DNA of 64,000 nt from Tenacibaculum sp. MAR_2009_124. Its GTDB lineage: Bacteria; Bacteroidota; Bacteroidia; Flavobacteriales; Flavobacteriaceae. The stretch lies in the NCBI RefSeq assembly GCF_900105455.1, contig NZ_FNSF01000007.1, positions 310,001 to 374,000 on the forward strand. Reading direction: 5' to 3'. Below the pieces are notes generated by a model. That model saw only the letters and a program-made list of their open reading frames with translations, was not told the origin of the DNA and did no database searches. Positions 1 to 8,113 of this stretch are shown one piece after another (within the stretch, counting starts at the first letter, position 1; each line of letters starts with the position of its first letter). The position numbers and the translations under genes were made by a program.

Positions 1-2794
1 CAATTTCCTGAGCATGTAATGAGCGTCCAGAAGTTTGAATATGATATTTTAACATTTGAGCTCTTGGGTTTGCACCGTATTTATATTTTAATGCTTTTGC
101 CCAAATTTTACGAGCAACTCTACCAATTACGGCATATTCTGGATCAATTCCATTTGAGAAGAAGAAAGATAAATTTGGTCCAAATTTATTAATATCCATT
201 CCTCTTGATAAGTAATACTCTACATAGGTAAATCCGTTAGCTAAAGTTAATGCTAACTGAGTAATTGGATTCGCACCAGCTTCTGCAATATGGTATCCAG
301 AAATAGAAACAGAATAAAAGTTTCTCACATTTTTCTCAATAAAATACTGCTGAACATCTCCCATTAATCGAAGAGCGAATTCAGTAGAGAAAATACAAGT
401 ATTTTGAGCTTGATCTTCTTTTAATATATCAGCTTGTACCGTTCCACGGACTTGGGCGAGCGTAGCTGTTTTAATTTCATGATAAACCTCAGTCGGTAAA
501 ACTTGATCTCCAGTAAGTCCTAAAAGCAATAATCCTAATCCGTCATTTCCTTCAGGAAGCTCTCCATTATATTGCGGTCTGTCAACTCCTTTATCATCAT
601 ATAATTCTTGAAGTTTAGTTTCTACATCCGCTTCAAGGCTATGTTCTTTAATATATTTTTCACAATTCTGATCAATAGCTGCATTCATAAAGAAACCTAA
701 CAGCATTGGTGCAGGACCATTAATAGTCATTGAAACAGAAGTCATAGCATGACTAAGGTCAAAACCAGAATAAAGTTTCTTCGCATCATCTAAACAGCAA
801 ATAGAAACACCAGCATTTCCAATCTTCCCGTAAATATCTGGTCTATGTCCTGGATCATTACCATACAAAGTAACAGAATCAAAAGCTGTAGATAATCGCT
901 TGGCGGGCATTCCTAAACTTACGTAATGAAAACGTCTGTTAGTACGTTCTGGACCACCTTCTCCAGCAAACATTCTCGTAGGGTCTTCACCAGTTCTCTT
1001 AAACGGATACAAACCTGAAGCATAAGGAAATTCACCAGGAACATTTTCTTGTAAATTCCATCGAAGTAAATCGCCCCAAGCTTTATATTTTGGTAAGGCT
1101 ACTTTTGGTATATCTGAATGAGAAAGAGACTTCGTATGTGTTTCAATCTTTATTTCCTTATCACGAACTTTAAATGTGTATACTGGATCTTTATATTTTT
1201 TTACTTTAGTATCCCAATTTAAAATGATTTCCCAATTGTAAGGATCTAAATTCATTTTAACTCGATCAAACTCTTTAATCAATAAAGACAAAAATTGTTT
1301 ATCGTCATCATTTTTAGCATAGGCTAAAATTTCTTCTTCATTAATTCCAGATTTATCAATGTAAGATGTGTTCGTTTGATTGATATTACCAACTGAAAAA
1401 ATTGTTTGATAAATTCCATAAAGCTTTTGAGCTACTTTTTCTTGATCATCAACTTTTTTGTCATAAGCTCTATTATTTTCAGCAATTTCAGATAAATATC
1501 GTGTTCTAGCTGGAGGAATTACGAAGATTTTTTCAGACATTTCTTTCGTAATTTCAAAAGTAGATTGTAAATCTACTCCTGTTTTTTCAACCACCTTGTC
1601 CATAATCGCTTTATATAGCGAGTTCATTCCAGGATCATTGAATTGAGAGGCAATAGTTCCAAATACAGGCATTTCATCCATGGGAATATCCCAAAGATTA
1701 TTATTACGCATGTATTGTTTTTTAACATCTCTTAAAGCATCTAGCGCACCTCTTTTATCGAATTTATTAATAGCTACTAAGTCTGCAAAATCTAGCATAT
1801 CAATCTTCTCTAACTGCGTAGCTGCACCAAATTCTGGTGTCATTACATATAACGACGCGTCAGAATGTTCAATGATCTCTGTATCAGATTGGCCAATACC
1901 AGAAGTTTCTAGGATTATTAAATCAAACTCGGCAGCTTTTAATACTTCAACAGCTTCATTTACATATTTAGATAAAGCTAAATTAGATTGACGTGTCGCA
2001 AGAGATCGCATATAAACACGAGAATCATTAATAGCGTTCATACGAATACGATCACCTAATAACGCTCCTCCAGTTTTACGTTTTGAAGGGTCAACCGAAA
2101 CTAATCCGACAGTTTTATTAGGAAAGTCTACTAAAAAACGTCTTACTAATTCATCAACAAGACTAGACTTACCAGCTCCACCGGTACCTGTAATTCCTAA
2201 TACTGGAGTTTTTGAGTTTTTATTTTTTTCATGAATTGTATCAAGAGTCGGCTTGGCTATTTCAGGAAAGTTTTCGGCTGAAGATATAATTCGAGCAATA
2301 CTTCCTATTTCTTTTTTATCAAGAGAATCAATTTCACCATTTAAAGTATCACCTATAGGAAAGTCAGATCTTTGAACCAAATCATTAATCATTCCTTGTA
2401 AACCTAAGGAGCGACCGTCATCCGGAGAGTATATACGAGTAATTCCATATTCCATTAATTCTTTGATCTCTTCAGGAAGAATTACTCCACCTCCACCACC
2501 GAAAATCTTAATATGCTCTGCTCCTTTTTCTTTCAGCAAATCATACATATATTTAAAATACTCATTATGTCCACCTTGATAAGATGTTAGCGCAATGGCA
2601 TTAGCATCTTCTTGAATTGCGCAATTCACAACTTCTTCAACACTTCTATCATGTCCAAGATGAATTACTTCAACCCCAGTTGATTGAATAATTCTTCTCA
2701 TAATATTAATAGCTGCGTCGTGGCCATCAAATAAAGATGCCGCAGTTACAATTCTTACTTTGTATTTAGGTTTATAAGGAGTTATTTGTTCCAT
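1..2794 (-). CDS. icmF: IcmF-type fused acyl-CoA mutase (partial, C-terminus beyond window start)
   Basis: Adenosylcobalamin-dependent isobutyryl/methylmalonyl-CoA mutase of the fused IcmF type, which interconverts branched and linear acyl-CoAs. About 931 codons are present and the last ~200 lie off the left edge. In order: a B12-binding domain (about residues 10-140, with D23-x-H25 as cobalamin-binding motif), a MeaB/ArgK-like G-protein chaperone domain with P-loop GTGGAGKS at 203-210 and a later NKFD base-recognition motif, then the large substrate-binding barrel (FPYASGLYPFKRTGEDP region, then GNAGVSIC). The domain order B12 - GTPase - mutase separates it from plain MutB and from stand-alone MeaB. 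The start is the ATG reading MEQITPYKPKY, just before the conserved B12-domain strand. It appears to be a single-gene unit. The acyl-CoA preference cannot be told from sequence alone. Confidence 0.93.
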   Translation of the reverse strand, partial: MEQITPYKPKYKVRIVTAASLFDGHDAAINIMRRIIQSTGVEVIHLGHDRSVEEVVNCAIQEDANAIALTSYQGGHNEYFKYMYDLLKEKGAEHIKIFGGGGGVILPEEIKELMEYGITRIYSPDDGRSLGLQGMINDLVQRSDFPIGDTLNGEIDSLDKKEIGSIARIISSAENFPEIAKPTLDTIHEKNKNSKTPVLGITGTGGAGKSSLVDELVRRFLVDFPNKTVGLVSVDPSKRKTGGALLGDRIRMNAINDSRVYMRSLATRQSNLALSKYVNEAVEVLKAAEFDLIILETSGIGQSDTEIIEHSDASLYVMTPEFGAATQLEKIDMLDFADLVAINKFDKRGALDALRDVKKQYMRNNNLWDIPMDEMPVFGTIASQFNDPGMNSLYKAIMDKVVEKTGVDLQSTFEITKEMSEKIFVIPPARTRYLSEIAENNRAYDKKVDDQEKVAQKLYGIYQTIFSVGNINQTNTSYIDKSGINEEEILAYAKNDDDKQFLSLLIKEFDRVKMNLDPYNWEIILNWDTKVKKYKDPVYTFKVRDKEIKIETHTKSLSHSDIPKVALPKYKAWGDLLRWNLQENVPGEFPYASGLYPFKRTGEDPTRMFAGEGGPERTNRRFHYVSLGMPAKRLSTAFDSVTLYGNDPGHRPDIYGKIGNAGVSICCLDDAKKLYSGFDLSHAMTSVSMTINGPAPMLLGFFMNAAIDQNCEKYIKEHSLEADVETKLQELYDDKGVDRPQYNGELPEGNDGLGLLLLGLTGDQVLPTEVYHEIKTATLAQVRGTVQADILKEDQAQNTCIFSTEFALRLMGDVQQYFIEKNVRNFYSVSISGYHIAEAGANPITQLALTLANGFTYVEYYLSRGMDINKFGPNLSFFFSNGIDPEYAVIGRVARKIWAKALKYKYGANPRAQMLKYHIQTSGRSLHAQEI

Positions 2795-2864
2795 TCGTAA
2801 TTTAGGTTGAATAATAGGTCTGCAATTTACGGAAAACTTAAAAAAAAACAGGTTTTTATGAAAA

Positions 2865-3188
2865 TTATATATAATTAATAAAAGACCAAAATTTTCTGTT
2901 ATTCAGGTAATTAAGATTTCCTTCGTTTAAATAAGCTTCTTTTTCAAAACTTATATTCTTGTAAGCCAATGCAGTATTTTGGTATTTAACTAATTTAAAA
3001 AACCATTCTAAAACATAGAAAACAAAGAAAAAAACGACTAAGGTTTCTTGTTGCTGTTTTAAATGAATTTGTTCATGGTTAATCAGAAAAATATCTTTCT
3101 TTAGTTCATCTTTCTTTAAAAAAATAAAGGGATAGATAGCAAGACCAACAAAACCGTTGGGTACAAGATATTTTGAAATAAGTATCAC
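2865..3188 (-). CDS. Small HEXXH-containing membrane-associated protein
   Basis: 107-residue protein of unknown function. It has a zinc-peptidase-like HEQIH at residues 38-42 and a conserved-looking FEKEAY at 81-86 that could give a glutamate third ligand. Between them lies a strongly hydrophobic segment (about 50-67) that looks like a membrane or re-entrant helix. Similar short proteins occur in Flavobacteriaceae as hypothetical proteins, as far as I recall. The reading frame starts with GTG; no ATG or other start lies between this GTG and the upstream in-frame stop. A TACTTTTG promoter box ends 4 nt before the GTG, so the mRNA may be leaderless. Whether it is an active protease is unknown; it lacks the extra domains of M48/M56 enzymes. 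Confidence 0.7.
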   Translation of the reverse strand: MILISKYLVPNGFVGLAIYPFIFLKKDELKKDIFLINHEQIHLKQQQETLVVFFFVFYVLEWFFKLVKYQNTALAYKNISFEKEAYLNEGNLNYLNNRKFWSFINYI

Positions 3189-3192
3189 GCGC

Positions 3193-3200
3193 CAAAAGTA
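3193..3200 (-). promoter_or_regulatory. Candidate -7 box TACTTTTG for the HEXXH gene
   Basis: Exact match on the minus strand to the Bacteroidota -7 consensus TAnnTTTG. It sits 4 nt upstream of the GTG start at 3188, which would place the transcription start at or next to the start codon. No clear TTTG -33 box was found. Confidence 0.4.
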
Positions 3201-3527
3201 CTTATAATTTGCGAGTAATGTGATTCTTAAACATTAAAATTTCCGTTGAATTAAGTAAATAATGGAACAATCATGAAATTATTTTTTTGGCATGTTTATT
3301 GATGTGTTTTTAGTGCATTTAAACGTTCTTTTTTTTGGTTTTTATCAAGAAATGATTGTTTTGTTGTATATTATGTAAAAGAAGTTGTTGTGTAGGAAAA
3401 TTTGTGTTTTTAAATACCTGCTACGAAAGACTTCCGAAATTAGATCAATGATTGTCTAACAGTTTCTGATGAAGTTTGTGTAATTAATTGAGAATTTTCA
3501 ATCAGAAACCCTTTAAATATATAAAAG
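3201..3527. other. Intergenic gap with no recognised gene
   Basis: AT-rich 327-base stretch between two divergent genes. I see no ORF with coding character, RNA gene or strong hairpin. It presumably holds the promoter of the DUF4136 lipoprotein gene, but no exact TAnnTTTG box close to that ATG was found. Confidence 0.5.
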
Positions 3528-4058
3528 ATGAAACTATTAAAGTTACTTTTCATACCGGTTATAGCATTGCTGTTTACTTCATGCAGTACAGTAAGAGTAT
3601 CTACTGATTACGATACCAAAGCAGACTTTTCAAGATATAAAACATTTGCATTTTATAAAACAGGAATTGATAAGGCTCCAATTAATGATTTGGATAAAAA
3701 ACGAATTTTAAGAGCAGTAGAAGCAGAATTGTTAGCTAAAGGAATGACGAAATCGTCAGCTCCTGATGTGTTAATAAGCTTATTTACGAAATCAAGAGAA
3801 AGAATTAATGTTAACGATAACAGGTTTGGAGGTTTTTGGTACCCTTGGTATTATGGTGCGAATCCAGTGACAGTATCTCAATATACTGAAGGTACTTTGT
3901 TTATAGATTTGTTGGATGCCGGAAACAAAGAGTTAGTTTGGCAAGGTGTTGGAACAGGTGCACTTACTATGAGAAATGTCGAGAAAAGAGAAGAAAGAAT
4001 CAAAGAATTTGTAAATAAAATAATGGCTAAATATCCTCCAGGGAGCCAACAACGATAA
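3528..4058 (+). CDS. DUF4136 lipoprotein
   Basis: 176-residue lipoprotein of the DUF4136 family, whose function is unknown. The N-terminus is a lipoprotein signal with lipobox LFTSC (Cys19), so the mature protein should be anchored to a membrane. After the cysteine comes the family's typical opening (VRVSTDYDTKADFSRYKTFAFY), then an aromatic FWYPWYYG segment and a late strand rich in ELVWQGVGTG. The C-terminal lysine- and arginine-rich helix ends with KIMAKYPP, as in other members. It is alone in its transcription unit, with a hairpin terminator 24 bases after the stop codon. Confidence 0.85.
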   Translation: MKLLKLLFIPVIALLFTSCSTVRVSTDYDTKADFSRYKTFAFYKTGIDKAPINDLDKKRILRAVEAELLAKGMTKSSAPDVLISLFTKSRERINVNDNRFGGFWYPWYYGANPVTVSQYTEGTLFIDLLDAGNKELVWQGVGTGALTMRNVEKREERIKEFVNKIMAKYPPGSQQR

Positions 4059-4081
4059 TGTGTTTTTTTATATAAGGGGAT

Positions 4082-4118
4082 GAAAGAGGGGTTATGACTA
4101 AGGTCAGACTCCTCTTTC
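4082..4118 (+). terminator. Hairpin downstream of the DUF4136 gene
   Basis: Arms 4082-4092 (GAAAGAGGGGT) and 4108-4118 (ACTCCTCTTTC) pair with one G-U wobble around a 15-nt loop. The T tract after it is weak, so termination is plausible rather than certain. Confidence 0.5.
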
Positions 4119-4178
4119 CGTTTATAAAGAAACCATCTCGTATTGTTGAAAGAAACTAAACGAAGTTGATATAGATTT

Positions 4179-4403
4179 TTATACGTTCTCTAAAATCCAT
4201 TCTTTTAAATCTTGAATATTCTTAAAGATTAAGTTTATAGAATAATCAACAGAGTCAATATGTATTTCAGAATACCTATTAGCCATTACTGCAATGAATT
4301 TTCCTTTTGTTGGGTGGGTGAAATTATAATGCATTGCGTTTAGGAACGAATCATAACCAATGTTTTCAAACGATAATTTTTTTAAGGTTAAATCAGTAAT
4401 CAT
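4179..4403 (-). CDS. Hypothetical 74-residue protein
   Basis: Short ORF with no recognised family. The protein is soluble-looking with no signal peptide or membrane segment and alternates strands and helices (VDYSINLIFKNIQDLKEWIL at the C-terminal side). It has ordinary flavobacterial amino-acid use and occupies an otherwise empty gap, which supports it being real. No neighbour gives a clue to its role. Confidence 0.45.
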   Translation of the reverse strand: MITDLTLKKLSFENIGYDSFLNAMHYNFTHPTKGKFIAVMANRYSEIHIDSVDYSINLIFKNIQDLKEWILENV

Positions 4404-4635
4404 AACTATATATTTTTAATTAATTATTTAAGGGGTATTATTTTAAACTATAGAATAGTTTATAGAAAATGAACATACATCAAAGTTACTATTATTCTTA
4501 ATGAAAAAAGCAGCAGCATAGATGAAGACTCCTCGTTCGTAAGTTTATTGAAGGAGTTTTATAGATAACAAGTTTAACGGTATCTAAATGAGGTGATTAG
4601 TATAGAATAATATAAAAACTAAGTTTATAGAGAAA

Positions 4636-4660
4636 AGAGCCCGATATTAAATCGGGCTCT
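4636..4660 (-). terminator. Intrinsic terminator of the first T9SS/small-protein operon
   Basis: Perfect 10-bp stem AGAGCCCGAT (4636-4645) / ATCGGGCTCT (4651-4660) with a 5-nt loop, followed on the minus strand by a T-rich TTTCTCTATAAA run. It lies 26 bases after the stop of the small gene. Confidence 0.8.
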
Positions 4661-4686
4661 AAACATGTACTTTAAGTAATTATATA

Positions 4687-4854
4687 TTAAAAGTCTTCCC
4701 CAGGCGCTTCTGGACTTTGGGCTTGAGCTTTTTTAGGACTCAGTAAAATATAGGTTCCTAATGCCGTAAGAGCAGTGTATTTACTGTAAATGCCTATTTT
4801 CTTTAAGGCTTCTTTTCGTGATATATTTTTGTTGTCTTCTTGTTTCATTTTCAT
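4687..4854 (-). CDS. Small protein with Tat-like signal and conserved C-terminal tail (copy 1)
   Basis: 53-55 residue protein that starts 4 nt after the stop codon of the upstream T9SS gene, so the two are probably translationally coupled. Two in-frame ATGs exist (4854 and 4848). The N-terminus has ISRKEALKKIG, close to the twin-arginine consensus but with Arg-Lys instead of Arg-Arg. Then follows a mildly hydrophobic stretch (TALTALGTYILL) and SPKKAQAQ, an AxA-like signal-peptidase site preceded by lysines. Cleavage there would release QSPEAPGEDF, a 10-residue peptide. Copy 2 (7931-8095) is nearly identical, including all 13 of the last residues. It may instead be an uncleaved membrane-anchored protein. 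I do not know a described family or function. Confidence 0.75.
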   Translation of the reverse strand: MKMKQEDNKNISRKEALKKIGIYSKYTALTALGTYILLSPKKAQAQSPEAPGEDF

Positions 4855-4858
4855 TCAA

Positions 4859-7669
4859 TTAATTAATAACTATTTTCTTGTTAATTTTTTCAGATGGAGA
4901 GTTTATTTCTATTAAGTAAACACCTGTTGATAGTTTGGGAATAGAAATTATTGAATTTCCATTGGAGCTAAACTTAGAACTCATAATTTTTTTTCCAACA
5001 ATAGAGTAGATGGTTAATGAAGCTTTTTCTACTTGCAATCCGTTAATAGTAATGGAATTATTTGCAGACTTGTAAATACTAATATTATTCAACGATTCGG
5101 ATGAGTTAATACCTAATACATCTCTTGACGTATGAACGTAAAATTGTCCGATTCCATGAGCGTTTTCGTTTAAAACAACTGAATAACTTTGTTCAGATAA
5201 ATCTGTTAAAACCTCATTAACTCTATCCTCCAATATTATTTTAACATCTGTTGGAAAGTTTAATGTATTGGCAGAAAAAGTAATATTTCCCGTCTGGAAA
5301 TTAAGACCAACAGGAATTACTATGGTTTCATAACTGTTATTAGGTAAGGTTTGAATGGCTAATTGTTTTCCTTCATTATCAGAAACTAGCTGAGTGAAAA
5401 CTGCCATATCAGAAGAATCTTCGCTAAACATTGAGGAATCATATCCATTGTCAAAACCTGTAGTTTTATCATCTATATAAAAAACCTTCGTAGATTTTTG
5501 CTTACCATGTCCATTAATGAATAGCTCAAAAGCGGGAAGGAGAGATTCGGAACTTCTCATAAAAGTATCAGTGGTTTGATGGCTTTGATTTGAAGAACTA
5601 AATATTACGGAGCCATTTCTCGAGGCTTCAAGAAAGAAACCTTGACCAGGTGCTAATTCAATTGGAGAGGCCGCATTATAAGTTATGTATTGAGTTCCAT
5701 CCCACAACCATATTGTTTCTTCTGATAATATTCCTGAATTCTCAGTAGTAAATGTTGCTGAATTTACATAAGAAGTGAAAGGGTTGCCAACTAGGTTAAA
5801 ATTACTTGTATTTTGAGTAATAGGATAACTTATATTATCTACGTTTAGGCTCCCTGTAAAGGAAATAAATCCTGAAGAATTAAGTTTTACAGAAATACCT
5901 TGACCTGATACTAAACCTCCAGTAGAAGAGGAAGTTTGGTAGTCCCATGCCGTTCCATCATTGTTATATGGAGCTATACCTATATTGGTGCCTGTTCCAG
6001 AAGCAAATGAGTTATTGCTAATTAAATCTTCAATGGTTTCTCCTGAAACAGGTGGGGAAACTAAATGCCAGTTTGTGTTGGGTAAATTTCTTTTATAGGT
6101 AATAAGTCCAGTAACAGGGGCGTTGGCTATTAATGAGGTGCCAGAACTCATCTGTATTGAACTTACCGTTACTTCAGTTGATATTGTTGGATAATTAGTT
6201 AGTCCTTCAGGTATTATAACATTCGAAATTGAATTAGGAATACTGTCATCGAGCCAGTTGGAGGAAGTATTCCAATCATTATTCGTAGCTCCGATCCATT
6301 TTATATTTGGTGAAAAAGAGATGTTAGTTGTGTTATCTCGTCCTGGAGAGAAAAGAATTGGATTTGTAGAAATATGAGAATGATCTACGAAGGTTCCGTT
6401 GATATCATCATTTCTTGCGATTGATTGGTTATTACCAGCGGAAGAATATATTTCTGTAAGTATGAGAGTATCATTTTCGTCCCTAATAGTAATAGTATCT
6501 CCGCTATTATTTAAACTTAAAAAACCACTTGAAGCAACCTGAACCAAACCAGGAACCGTTACAGGAGTTCCCGCTCCAAAAACGACAATGGTTTGTTCTT
6601 TTGGAATAATAGTTCCATAAGGAAAGGTATGTCGAACTTTCGTAGCATCGGCCAGAATCCAATTAGATATATCTAAATCAGACCCGCTAGTATTGTATAT
6701 CTCCACGAATTCATCATCTGCCGTATCTATTTGTCCATCACCGTTAGCGTCTCCATTTGAGGAATCAGGATCTGCATGAATTTCATTTATGACCAATGCT
6801 TGATCGTCATCCAATAAGGATATGGTATGTTGAGAAATTGAAACATCGGCATTTCCATCAGAAATAGTTAGACTTAAAACAATGGTTTCATTTTCTATGT
6901 CTGTATCATTATTAATATCAATGGAAACATTTTGAGTACTATTACTGTTAAAAGTTAAGGAAGTTGTGTTTAATGAATAGTCGTTAGTTTCCGCAGTGCT
7001 GCTTTCATGAACCGATATGTCTATTATTATAGTTGAAGTGTAATTAATCATACTAATTGGTACAACGGTGTTAAATGAAGTATTAATTTCTGTTTCTGAA
7101 CTGAGACTGGAATCAAAACCAATTGTTGGATTTGTGGAAGAGTGAGAAGTCCAAATAATATCGTCAATAGCAATACGGTTATCTCCTCCATTGTTATCTC
7201 CTCCTGTTTCGTTGGCAATACGAAGAATAAAATCTCCAGAGACATTAATATTGTTAATTGAAGCGGTTGTAGAGGACGAGTTTTCATCTCCATTATAAGT
7301 TACCATTCCAACCTCTGAATTATTTACATAAATGGTTAATGTACCCGTATCACTTCCAGAGAAAAATTGTTTGAAAGTTAAGGTAATAGATCCAATACCT
7401 TTTGAAATTGTGCCCGATTCAACATAGGTGTTTGCAACATCGTCGTTCAGACCAATGGCCGTTCCGTTAATATCAGCTCCCGATGTTCGAGAGTTTGTGG
7501 CTGTCCAAATAGAGCCGTCATTACCTGTCCAGGTTCTTGTTTTATACCGAGTAGAAGAACTAGTATCGGTGTTATCGAAGGTTTCTTGACCTTGTCCGTA
7601 AGATGAGCGCATGCATAAAACTGTTAGCATAGCACATAAAATCATCTTATAAAAATAGATTTTTTTCAT
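4859..7669 (-). CDS. T9SS-secreted lamin-tail-domain protein (type A sorting domain)
   Basis: 936-residue surface or secreted protein. Residues 1-26 are a Sec signal peptide ending SSYGQ. About 40-175 resembles a carbohydrate-binding-like beta-sandwich, about 190-290 a Calx-beta-like region, and 291-400 a lamin tail domain (starting ALVINEIHADPDSS, with acidic DANGDGQIDTADDE). The rest, from about 455, is homologous to the C-terminal half of the 1411-residue paralog at 8114-12349. It ends in a type A T9SS sorting domain (LTIYSIVGKKI, then LSTGVYLIEI and a KKIVIN end). It should be exported by Sec, cross the outer membrane through the type IX system and be cleaved or anchored there. It heads a two-gene operon with the small protein that follows. 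The ligand is unknown. Confidence 0.88.
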   Translation of the reverse strand: MKKIYFYKMILCAMLTVLCMRSSYGQGQETFDNTDTSSSTRYKTRTWTGNDGSIWTATNSRTSGADINGTAIGLNDDVANTYVESGTISKGIGSITLTFKQFFSGSDTGTLTIYVNNSEVGMVTYNGDENSSSTTASINNINVSGDFILRIANETGGDNNGGDNRIAIDDIIWTSHSSTNPTIGFDSSLSSETEINTSFNTVVPISMINYTSTIIIDISVHESSTAETNDYSLNTTSLTFNSNSTQNVSIDINNDTDIENETIVLSLTISDGNADVSISQHTISLLDDDQALVINEIHADPDSSNGDANGDGQIDTADDEFVEIYNTSGSDLDISNWILADATKVRHTFPYGTIIPKEQTIVVFGAGTPVTVPGLVQVASSGFLSLNNSGDTITIRDENDTLILTEIYSSAGNNQSIARNDDINGTFVDHSHISTNPILFSPGRDNTTNISFSPNIKWIGATNNDWNTSSNWLDDSIPNSISNVIIPEGLTNYPTISTEVTVSSIQMSSGTSLIANAPVTGLITYKRNLPNTNWHLVSPPVSGETIEDLISNNSFASGTGTNIGIAPYNNDGTAWDYQTSSSTGGLVSGQGISVKLNSSGFISFTGSLNVDNISYPITQNTSNFNLVGNPFTSYVNSATFTTENSGILSEETIWLWDGTQYITYNAASPIELAPGQGFFLEASRNGSVIFSSSNQSHQTTDTFMRSSESLLPAFELFINGHGKQKSTKVFYIDDKTTGFDNGYDSSMFSEDSSDMAVFTQLVSDNEGKQLAIQTLPNNSYETIVIPVGLNFQTGNITFSANTLNFPTDVKIILEDRVNEVLTDLSEQSYSVVLNENAHGIGQFYVHTSRDVLGINSSESLNNISIYKSANNSITINGLQVEKASLTIYSIVGKKIMSSKFSSNGNSIISIPKLSTGVYLIEINSPSEKINKKIVIN

Positions 7670-7880
7670 AGACTTTTTTTATGAGATTTTTAAATAAAAA
7701 TATGTGTTGGAGTGTTTAATTTACCTTTAGAAAAAAGATAAAGTATTCAAATCCATAGCATTGCTTAAAAGTATAAAAAAAATCTATTATAAAATGGTTT
7801 TTTTAGTTTTTTTTTTGAGTTTTAAGTTCAGATAATCAAGGGTTTATATGAGGTTTTTAATCACAAATCGTATTAAATGT

Positions 7881-7910
7881 AAAAACCTCAAGATTTCTCT
7901 TGAGGTTTTT
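7881..7910. terminator. Strong hairpin terminator of the second T9SS/small-protein operon
   Basis: Stem AAAAACCTCAAG (7881-7892) / CTTGAGGTTTTT (7899-7910), extended by one A-T pair around a TTTC loop, with T tracts on either strand. It lies after the small gene that ends at 7931 on the minus strand. It would also work in the other direction. Confidence 0.85.
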
Positions 7911-7930
7911 GCGTTTTATGAAGTCAGTAT

Positions 7931-8095
7931 TTAGAAGTCTTCTCCTGGTGCTTCAGGGCTTTGTGCCTGTGCTTTTTTAGGATTTAATAATAAATACGTA
8001 CCTAATGCGGTTAACGCGGTGTATTTACCATAATTCCCGATTTTTTTAAGAGCTTCTTTACGTGAAATATCTGTATTGTTGCTTTGTTTTTTCAT
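7931..8095 (-). CDS. Small protein with Tat-like signal and conserved C-terminal tail (copy 2)
   Basis: 54-residue paralog of the protein at 4687-4854, again directly behind a large T9SS protein (gap 18 nt). Seen residues: basic N-terminus, S11-R12-K13-x-A15-L16-K17 (twin-arginine-like with RK), hydrophobic 25-37, then N38-P-K-K-A-Q-A44 and the tail Q45-SPEAPGEDF-54. Lysines 40-41 just before the possible AxA cleavage site resemble the basic c-region (Sec-avoidance) of Tat substrates. Copies differ mainly in the first ten residues and match almost perfectly from ISRKEALKKIG to the end, which suggests selection on the whole peptide. Function unknown; a secreted short peptide and a small membrane protein are both possible. 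Confidence 0.77.
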   Translation of the reverse strand: MKKQSNNTDISRKEALKKIGNYGKYTALTALGTYLLLNPKKAQAQSPEAPGEDF

Positions 8096-8113
8096 CTGTA
8101 CTTAAAATTGTAA

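Noticed and set aside
1680..1991. Plus-strand ORF opposite icmF
   Set aside because: It lies antisense inside a well-supported mutase gene and has no coding character of its own.
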